Source: Alphaproteobacteria bacterium
Lineage (GTDB): Bacteria > Pseudomonadota > Alphaproteobacteria > Rhizobiales > Aestuariivirgaceae
Assembly (NCBI GenBank): GCA_024639035.1
Contig: JAHEJE010000062.1
Span: 1 to 11,085, forward strand
DNA length: 11,085 nt
Direction: 5' to 3'
Shown: piece by piece, positions 6,312 through 11,085 of the stretch
Layout: each line of letters begins with the position of its first letter
Numbering within the stretch: position 1 is the stretch's first letter
Notes under the pieces: model-generated
Database searches by the model: none
Seen by the model: the letters and a program-made list of their open reading frames with translations, nothing else
What the model was told of the DNA's origin: nothing
Translations under genes and position numbers: made by a program

Positions 6312-7241
6312 TCACGACACGCTGGGCGATTTTCCGAACGCTGCGCTGAGTGCCGCGATGTGCTCGGCTCCGATGCCGCAGCAGCCGCCGATGATATTGG
6401 CGCCAAGCCGCCGCCATTCCTTGCACTGGCGAGCAAACTCCTGCGGGGCGATCTCGTGAAATTCCCAGTTCGGCATCTTGAAGCTGCCCGATTCCGGATA
6501 GGCGCCGACCGTACCGGCCCAGATCGACTGGATGATCTTCAGGGCTTGCCTGGTCAGCGCGATGTCGTGATGCATGACGCAGCAGGCCTGCGCGCCCGTC
6601 GCCATCAGCACCGAGGTGATGTCTTCCAGCGACCATTCAGGCGTATCGAAACCGATCAGCCGCCCGTCATCGCCCTTTTCCACCGATATGCCGACCCACA
6701 CCGGCAGGCCGGTCGCCACCGCCGCCTCGGTGGCCAGCACCGACAGGTCGGCATCGCGCATCATCTCCATGATGATCAGGTCGCAACCGGATTCGGCCAG
6801 TCCTTCGGCCTTGCGCTCCACCAGGTCGGCAGCCGTGTCGCGGTCGATCTTCGGCAGCACCGTGCGGTCGCCGCCCTCGACCACTTCGCGCATCAGCGAG
6901 AATGACCCGGCAACGGCAACCGGTTTCTCCGCCACCTTGCTCACCGCCTCGCGCGCTGCGCGGATGGCGTTTCGGTCGATGGCGGCGATTTCGTTGGTTC
7001 GCCCCAGACCATGGAACAGCGTCGGGCTCGAGGCATAGGTATTGGCGGTGATCACGTCGGCGCCGGCAAGCACATAGTCCTCGTGCGCTGCACAAACATC
7101 CTCGTAGTGCGTCAGGTTGGCCATGGCGCACCACACATCGCCGTCCATCGCCACACCGCGCGCCTGGATGGCTGTTCCGGTGCCGCCATCGAGGATCACC
7201 AGATCGCCCGATGCGAGCTTCCGGGCAACGGCCTCATACAT
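6312..7241 (-). CDS. Homocysteine S-methyltransferase family protein (betaine-homocysteine methyltransferase-like)
   Basis: A 309-residue cytoplasmic protein with the zinc-dependent homocysteine S-methyltransferase fold. LILDGG-type start VILDGGTGTAIQARG (15-29), AGADVITANTYASSP (59-73) and GANIIGGCCGIGAEHI (280-295) are family marks. The three zinc cysteines are present: C220 or C221 in GAQACCVMHH, and C287-C288 in GGCCG. The methyl group is transferred to homocysteine to make methionine; the donor may be a betaine, S-methylmethionine or a methylated carrier and cannot be deduced. It lies 42 bases after the iron-sulfur gene on the same strand and is probably co-transcribed from the MttB promoter, offering a second sink for methyl groups besides tetrahydrofolate. 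ATG 7241 has a GGAAGG about 11 bases upstream. At 309 residues it is shorter than human BHMT but normal for bacterial single-domain members. Confidence 0.85.
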   Translation of the reverse strand: MYEAVARKLASGDLVILDGGTGTAIQARGVAMDGDVWCAMANLTHYEDVCAAHEDYVLAGADVITANTYASSPTLFHGLGRTNEIAAIDRNAIRAAREAVSKVAEKPVAVAGSFSLMREVVEGGDRTVLPKIDRDTAADLVERKAEGLAESGCDLIIMEMMRDADLSVLATEAAVATGLPVWVGISVEKGDDGRLIGFDTPEWSLEDITSVLMATGAQACCVMHHDIALTRQALKIIQSIWAGTVGAYPESGSFKMPNWEFHEIAPQEFARQCKEWRRLGANIIGGCCGIGAEHIAALSAAFGKSPSVS

Positions 7242-7283
7242 CGCCTAGTGCCTTCCACAATTCCGCCGGTTTGCAACTGCAGC

Positions 7284-7922
7284 TCAAATCACTGTGTGGG
7301 CACGATAAAACGCCGACAGATGAAACCTGATTTGCTCCGGAGTGTAAGCATAGTTTCTGCCGATTGGACAAGCCAATCTCGCACGGCAACCTTGATTGAG
7401 GCAGGATAATCCGTCTGTGGACTGAAGATAACTGACGCACCGGGCAGGATTGAATGGCAATTCACTGTCTCTAACGAAAGCGTCAACCGGGCATGCGCTC
7501 AGGCACGGCTTGTCGGCACACGACGGGCAGGGATGATCGAAATCCGGCACACCCGTGCCCAGATCCGCCGGGCTTTCGAAGATCAGCGCGCCACGAAATC
7601 CGTGCCACAATCCGTACACCGGGTGGATGTTCATGCCCAGCGGCGAGGCCATGCCGCAACCGGCCTTGCGGGCCCAGGTGAGGAACGGCAGATAGGGCTT
7701 TTGCCAGGGATAGACGGCCCGCAGCCCGGCGCCCGCCGCGATTGGGCCGAGCGTTGCTTCGCACCAGTCGTCGAGCAGGTCGCTCTGCGGATCGCGTTCG
7801 CGTGCGAACCGTTCGAACATCGCCGGGCCGGCATTGCCGATCAGCGCCACATGTGCCGCCTCGCTGCCGTTGGCGCCCGGCGGCACGCCGTCGCCGGCCC
7901 CCGGCGCAAAGCCGCCGAGCAC
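7284..7922 (-). CDS. 8-cysteine iron-sulfur (ferredoxin-like) protein of the MttB operon
   Basis: From the GTG at 7922 it is 212 residues. The C-terminal third has eight cysteines in HPCPSCADKPCLSACP (C132, C135, C140, C144), C162, and LSCLNQGCRARLACPIG (C174, C179, C185), as expected for two 4Fe-4S clusters and reminiscent of the cluster domain of QueG-type proteins. The N-terminal part has VALIGNAGPAMFERF and SPLGMNIHPVYGLWHGFRGAL, which I recognise only as features of similar alphaproteobacterial proteins. It follows MttB directly, so an electron-transfer role, for example reductive reactivation of an oxidised corrinoid, is an inference. The start is a problem: the frame is open to 8045 and the bases before 7922 encode AIAERLDRAGLT, which looks like real protein leading into VLGGFAP, yet no ATG, GTG or TTG occurs there. 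A CTG at 7982, with GGGGGA six bases before it and overlapping the MttB end, would give about 232 residues. Confidence 0.75.
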   Translation of the reverse strand: MLGGFAPGAGDGVPPGANGSEAAHVALIGNAGPAMFERFARERDPQSDLLDDWCEATLGPIAAGAGLRAVYPWQKPYLPFLTWARKAGCGMASPLGMNIHPVYGLWHGFRGALIFESPADLGTGVPDFDHPCPSCADKPCLSACPVDAFVRDSELPFNPARCVSYLQSTDGLSCLNQGCRARLACPIGRNYAYTPEQIRFHLSAFYRAHTVI

Positions 7923-7972
7923 CGTGAGCCCGGCTCGGTCCAGACGCTCCGCGATGGCCTGACTGTCGTACT

Positions 7973-9550
7973 CTAGTTCCAGCGCGGATCCCCCGGTCCC
8001 ATTTGGATGCGCGGCAGCTTGATGTCGTGACCGGCCCTGATTTCCTTATCGGCCGAGGCTGCAATGTAGTCCGGGTAATAACTCGACAGGACTTCCTTCT
8101 TGCGCGCTGCTGCCATCTCGACCGGATCCGGTTTGCCGGCCTCGTTCCATTCCTTCGGACTGGTCCGGTCGCCGAGCTTGGGATAGAAATATTCGCTCTG
8201 CATCAGGCTGAGCGTCTGCTCGGAGCCGAGATAGTGTCCGGGTCCTTCCAGGCACACCTGACTGATCACCTCCAGCGACAGGGTCTCGTCGTTCACCTCG
8301 ATGCCGCGCACGTTGCGGTTGACCGCCCCCAGCATGTCGTTGTCCAGCAGGACGCTTTCCAGGCAGAAGCCGAGCAGGCTGGCATGCATGCCGGCGCATT
8401 CGTACATCATGTTGATGCCGCTCATCGCCGCCAGCGCCGCCGTGACGCCCTTTTCATGGCCCGACTGCATGTCCGGCAGCTTGCCGTCGCACATGCCCGC
8501 TGCCGACCCGACCGTCAGATCGTAGAACCGGCCCATCTGGGCGCACCCTGCGGTGATCAGCGCCTGTTCGCCCGACCCGCCCGACATGGCGCCGGTGCGC
8601 AGATCGGACACGAACGGCCATGGCCCCCAGATCGCCGGTGCGCCCGGCACGATGGCGTTGACATAGGCCAGCCCGGCCAGACATTCCGCCACCGCCTGGG
8701 CAATCGCCCCGGCCAATGCCGCCGGCGCCGTCGCCCCGGCCTGTCCGGCCGACAGCAGCAGCACCGGCATGCCGCCGCGCACCGCCACCTCAAGGCACCG
8801 GCAGGCGTCCTCGGCAAACTTCATCGGCGGCACGACGAAACAGTTCGACTGGCTGACGAACGGCCGCGCCCGCCACTTGTCCTCGCCGCCGGCCACCAGG
8901 TGCAGGATTTCAAGGCTCTCCTCGACATGCGATGCCTCCACCATGCTGGTGCCGACATGCTTGGAGGTGCCGGCCAGGCAGGCATAAAGCGTGTTGATGT
9001 CGAGGTCGCGCGGCGATTCCATATCGCGCGCCACCACCGGCCGCTGGAAGTAGTGGATGTTGTCGCAGGTATCGACGAGGCGGGCACAGTCGTAGATATC
9101 AATCAGCAGCGAGTCGCGGTACTCGCGCGTCTTGGGCTCGACAATATGCACCGCCGCCCCGCCGGTGCCGAAGTAGGCCCGGTTGCCCGATGGCTGCATG
9201 TCATGTTTTTCATCGCGCGCGAAAAGCGTGAAGTCGCGGGCGCAATTCGCCAGCGTGTCCTCGATCAGCGCCCGCGGAAAGCACAGCCTGCCGCGGTCGT
9301 CCATCCAGCAGCCTTTGGCTGTCAGAGCCTCGATGCAACTGTCGATGGCATCGCCCAGCCCAACCGTTTCCAGAAGCGTGAGGGCGGTTTCGTGGATGCG
9401 CTGCATGTCGCGGTCGCTGAGCGGCTTGTACTTGCCGCCGGACATGCCCGGCTGCACCGCCGCCTCATGGCGCGGCACCGGCTTTGCCCGCAACTCACGC
9501 CGCGCATCCCGGCCGCCACGGCGCCGGGTCTTCTCCTGGGACATGCTCAT
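7973..9550 (-). CDS. Trimethylamine methyltransferase family protein (non-pyrrolysine MttB homologue)
   Basis: A 525-residue TIM-barrel protein of the MttB superfamily, which moves a methyl group from a quaternary or tertiary amine to a corrinoid protein. Family marks are ALTLLETVG (55-63), FARDEKHDM (110-118), SGGSGEQALITAGCAQMGRF (323-342), GKLPDMQSGHEKG (356-368), CAGMHASLLGFCLESVLLDND (385-405) and GPGHYLGSEQTLSLMQSEYFYPKLGDR (436-462). The reading frame has no internal TAG, so it is not a pyrrolysine enzyme. Non-pyrrolysine relatives characterised elsewhere (MtgB and others) act on glycine betaine and similar compounds, so a betaine-like substrate is likelier than trimethylamine (inference). 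The first 25 residues are basic (KTRRRGGRDARR). I chose ATG 9550: GGAG lies about 8 bases upstream on this strand, and the frame extending to 9652 would read through the operator. It heads the minus-strand operon and is divergent from the LysR gene. Confidence 0.9.
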   Translation of the reverse strand: MSMSQEKTRRRGGRDARRELRAKPVPRHEAAVQPGMSGGKYKPLSDRDMQRIHETALTLLETVGLGDAIDSCIEALTAKGCWMDDRGRLCFPRALIEDTLANCARDFTLFARDEKHDMQPSGNRAYFGTGGAAVHIVEPKTREYRDSLLIDIYDCARLVDTCDNIHYFQRPVVARDMESPRDLDINTLYACLAGTSKHVGTSMVEASHVEESLEILHLVAGGEDKWRARPFVSQSNCFVVPPMKFAEDACRCLEVAVRGGMPVLLLSAGQAGATAPAALAGAIAQAVAECLAGLAYVNAIVPGAPAIWGPWPFVSDLRTGAMSGGSGEQALITAGCAQMGRFYDLTVGSAAGMCDGKLPDMQSGHEKGVTAALAAMSGINMMYECAGMHASLLGFCLESVLLDNDMLGAVNRNVRGIEVNDETLSLEVISQVCLEGPGHYLGSEQTLSLMQSEYFYPKLGDRTSPKEWNEAGKPDPVEMAAARKKEVLSSYYPDYIAASADKEIRAGHDIKLPRIQMGPGDPRWN

Positions 9551-9633
9551 TTCAGGCTCCGCAGTCTGCACAAAATCACGTTGCCTAGAGTGCCCTGAAA
9601 ATCGCCTCGGGAGAAGACGGCAAATACTCAAGA

Positions 9634-9657
9634 TAAGGTGAATAAAACTCACCTATT
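9634..9657. promoter_or_regulatory. LysR-type operator candidate between mttB-like and lysR genes
   Basis: AGGTGA (9636-9641) and TCACCT (9649-9654) are perfect inverted arms around a 7-base AT-rich spacer. The inner T at 9639 and A at 9651 are separated by 11 bases, the T-N11-A pattern bound by LysR-type regulators. It sits in the 181-base divergent gap 9551-9731, about 85 bases upstream of the MttB-like start and 78 before the regulator, as expected for autoregulation plus control of the divergent target. Near the regulator start, TGATATAG (9707-9714) may be its -10 region; I see no strong -35 for either gene. Confidence 0.5.
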
Positions 9658-9731
9658 GATTTCTTCTGCAAACCGGAAAAATTCGCTAACCGCAGTGGAA
9701 TTATCGTGATATAGGCATTTTCTGGACTCTG

Positions 9732-10676
9732 ATGGAGTGGACTGAAGTGCCCAGACGCGACTTGCCCCCGTTACGTGCGCTCACCGCCTTCGAGGCTGCT
9801 GCCAGGCTCGGCAGCTTCCGCCGCGCCGCCGATGAACTGGGCATCACCCGTTCCGCCGTCAGTCATCAGGTCAAGGCGCTGGAAGAGACCCTCGGCATCA
9901 CCCTGTTTCGCCGCGACACCCGCTCGGCCGAACTCACCACCATCGGCCAGATCTACTACCCGGCGATCCGCGAGGCCTTCGACCAGATCGAGACCCAGAC
10001 CCAGTTCGTCCGCCCCAGCAAGGACGACAGCGAACTGACCCTGCAGGTTTATGTGACCGTGGCGCTGAAGTGGCTGATCCCGCGCCTGTATGATTTCGAA
10101 CGCCGCTTTCCCGACATGAAGGTACGGCTGTCGACGTCCTACTTCGACTGGGATTTCAACGAACAGGCCGCCGATGCGGCATTTCTGCTGGTCCGCAATC
10201 CCAGCGCCGAGGACTATGAGCGCAAACTGTTCCACTCGGTGTTGCGCCCGGTGTGCTCGCCGAAGCTGCTGACCGGCGACAGGGCGATCCGTTCGCCCGA
10301 GGATTTGCGCAAGCACAAGCTGCTGCATGTCTACACCGCCGCGGAAGATTGGGAAATCTGGCTTCGGGCCGCCGGCGTCAGGGACGTGAAGCTGTCCGAC
10401 AGCCTGGCCTTCGACAGCTACATCCTCGCCCAGGAGGCGGCTCTCGAGGGTGTCGGCGTGGCAATGACCATCGGCCCGTTCGCCGATGACGATGTCGAGG
10501 CGGGACGGCTGGTCTATCCCTTCGATCTTGCCGTGACGCACCGCCACCACTGGACCTTCGTGTGCAGCGCCAACCAGCGCCTGAAGCCGAAGATCAAGCG
10601 CTTCGAGAAGTGGCTGATCGATCAGGTCGAGGCCGATCGTTCGCTGCAGGCCATGCTCCCTGAACTGGTTGGTTGA
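9732..10676 (+). CDS. GcvA-type LysR-family transcriptional regulator
   Basis: A 314-residue LysR-type regulator. The winged helix-turn-helix lies near residues 11-70: LPPLRALTAFEAAARLGSF, RRAADELGITRSAVSHQVKALE and GITLFRR, the classic GcvA-subfamily pattern. Residues about 100-300 form the periplasmic-binding-protein-like effector domain, including LIPRLYDFERRFPDMKVRLS and LRPVCSPKLL. It probably binds the dyad in the 9551-9731 gap and controls the divergent MttB-like operon and the second MttB gene that follows it; the effector could be a methylated amine or a C1 metabolite (inference). The start is open to doubt: ATG 9732 has only a weak GGA before it, whereas GTG 9747 has GGAG (9734-9737) nine bases upstream and would give the more usual beginning M-PRRDLPPLRAL. 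The stop TGA overlaps the ribosome binding site of the next gene. Confidence 0.93.
   Translation: MEWTEVPRRDLPPLRALTAFEAAARLGSFRRAADELGITRSAVSHQVKALEETLGITLFRRDTRSAELTTIGQIYYPAIREAFDQIETQTQFVRPSKDDSELTLQVYVTVALKWLIPRLYDFERRFPDMKVRLSTSYFDWDFNEQAADAAFLLVRNPSAEDYERKLFHSVLRPVCSPKLLTGDRAIRSPEDLRKHKLLHVYTAAEDWEIWLRAAGVRDVKLSDSLAFDSYILAQEAALEGVGVAMTIGPFADDDVEAGRLVYPFDLAVTHRHHWTFVCSANQRLKPKIKRFEKWLIDQVEADRSLQAMLPELVG
9734..9737 (+). promoter_or_regulatory. Shine-Dalgarno sequence favouring GTG 9747 as regulator start
   Basis: GGAG directly follows the AT of the upstream ATG and lies nine bases before the in-frame GTG at 9747. No comparable site precedes ATG 9732. It argues that the regulator is really 309 residues long. 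Confidence 0.4.
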
Positions 10677-10686
10677 GGATAAGCCG

Positions 10687-11085
10687 ATGACCGATGCAAT
10701 CGCGCCCGCCCCACGAGCAAACGCCACCGCCCGGCGCGGCCGTCGCCGCAAGGGAGGCCGCGCCGCCCCGCAATCCGGTAACCGGCCCGTCGCCCAGTTG
10801 CCCTATCGCCAGCCCAGACTGCCGTTTGCGCCGGTCGAACTGCTATCGGCCGATGAGCTTGAATCGATCCATTTGACATCGCTCAAGGTGCTGCAGGACA
10901 TCGGCATGGAGTTCATGCTGCCCGAGGCCAGGGCCCTGTTGAAGAAGGCGGGCGCCGATGTCCGTGGCGAGCGGGTGCATTTCGACCCGGCCTTTATCGA
11001 ACAGGCCATTGCGACGGCGCCGGCGGAATTCAAGATCCACGCCCGCAATCCCGCCCGCACCGTCAACATGGGCGGCCGCTGGATG
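10687..11085 (+). CDS. Second MttB-family methyltransferase, 5' part (cut by window end)
   Basis: The first 133 residues of another trimethylamine methyltransferase-family protein, running off the right edge. Residues about 45-133 match the family N-terminus: LPFAPVELLSADELESIH, LKVLQDIGMEFMLPEARALL, KAGADVRGERVHFDP, FIEQAIATAPAEFKIHARNP and VNMGG. Residues 9-36 form an Arg/Ala-rich, probably disordered tail (ATARRGRRRKGGRAAP). It diverges clearly from the 525-residue MttB homologue in this window; for example it has HARNP where that one has FARDE. ATG 10687 is preceded by GAGGAT (10675-10680) that overlaps the regulator's stop, so the two genes are co-transcribed and probably translationally linked. 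No TAG occurs in the visible part, but the region where pyrrolysine would lie is outside the window, so pyrrolysine cannot be excluded. Corrinoid-protein genes may follow beyond the edge. Confidence 0.88.
   Translation, partial: MTDAIAPAPRANATARRGRRRKGGRAAPQSGNRPVAQLPYRQPRLPFAPVELLSADELESIHLTSLKVLQDIGMEFMLPEARALLKKAGADVRGERVHFDPAFIEQAIATAPAEFKIHARNPARTVNMGGRWM

Noticed and set aside
7973..7975. TAG at the end of the MttB-like gene as a pyrrolysine codon
   Set aside because: In true pyrrolysine MttB the TAG lies well inside the gene. Here all family blocks, including the C-terminal ones, come before it, and the codons after it in that frame do not read as MttB.
8003..9598. 531-codon plus-strand open frame opposite the MttB-like gene
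   Set aside because: Its composition (His/Arg/Gln-rich, no recognisable motif) is typical of an antisense shadow in GC-rich DNA, and the minus-strand frame matches the MttB family throughout.
9551..9731. Cobalamin riboswitch in front of the MttB-like gene
   Set aside because: Only an isolated CACTG-like piece (CGCAGTGG on the plus strand, near 9691) is present; the gap is too short and lacks the other conserved elements.
1..11085. CRISPR arrays, insertion sequences, tRNA or rRNA genes
   Set aside because: I scanned for regularly spaced direct repeats, transposase motifs, terminal inverted repeats and tRNA-like cloverleafs and found none; the only regular repeat array is the coding RTX array.

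Overview
The window looks like chromosomal DNA of a GC-rich alphaproteobacterium (a Hyphomicrobiales- or Rhodobacterales-like lineage is my guess). The evidence is the codon bias towards G/C in third position, the protein families present (a GcvA-type LysR regulator, a DUF4166 plus TIGR01777 pair, and MttB-like proteins with basic tails) and weak AT-poor promoters. I see no insertion sequence, tRNA, rRNA or CRISPR.

Layout. (a) 1-2354, plus strand: the tail of an unidentified gene, a DUF4166 protein, and a TIGR01777-type NAD(P)-binding epimerase fused to an N-terminal five-helix membrane domain. The last two overlap by 4 bases. A 49-base gap with a striking dyad and 9-base direct repeats precedes the DUF4166 gene. 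(b) 2437-3063, plus: a DUF1638 protein, a family known to sit near corrinoid methyltransferase genes. (c) 3077-3820, minus: a small secreted-type RTX calcium-binding repeat protein, an odd neighbour. (d) 3821-4122: a gene-free, dyad-rich divergent promoter region. (e) 4123-5804, plus: a MetV-like cysteine-rich protein and a MetF-like methylenetetrahydrofolate reductase, coupled by a 1-base overlap. (f) 9550 down to 5808, minus: a probable operon of a non-pyrrolysine MttB-family methyltransferase, an 8-cysteine iron-sulfur protein, a homocysteine S-methyltransferase-like protein and a GFA-family protein. (g) 9551-9731: an intergenic region with a LysR-type T-N11-A dyad. (h) 9732-11085, plus: the LysR regulator and, 10 bases after it, a second MttB paralogue cut off by the window end.

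How the genes may work together (inference). The two MttB-family proteins would demethylate methylated amines or betaines onto a corrinoid protein, which is not in this window. The iron-sulfur protein, and perhaps DUF1638, could maintain or reactivate the corrinoid. Methyl groups would pass to tetrahydrofolate and be oxidised by the MetV/MetF pair, or go to homocysteine. The GcvA-like regulator between the two divergent MttB genes is the obvious local controller. Substrate, corrinoid partner and direction of flux cannot be read from this sequence.
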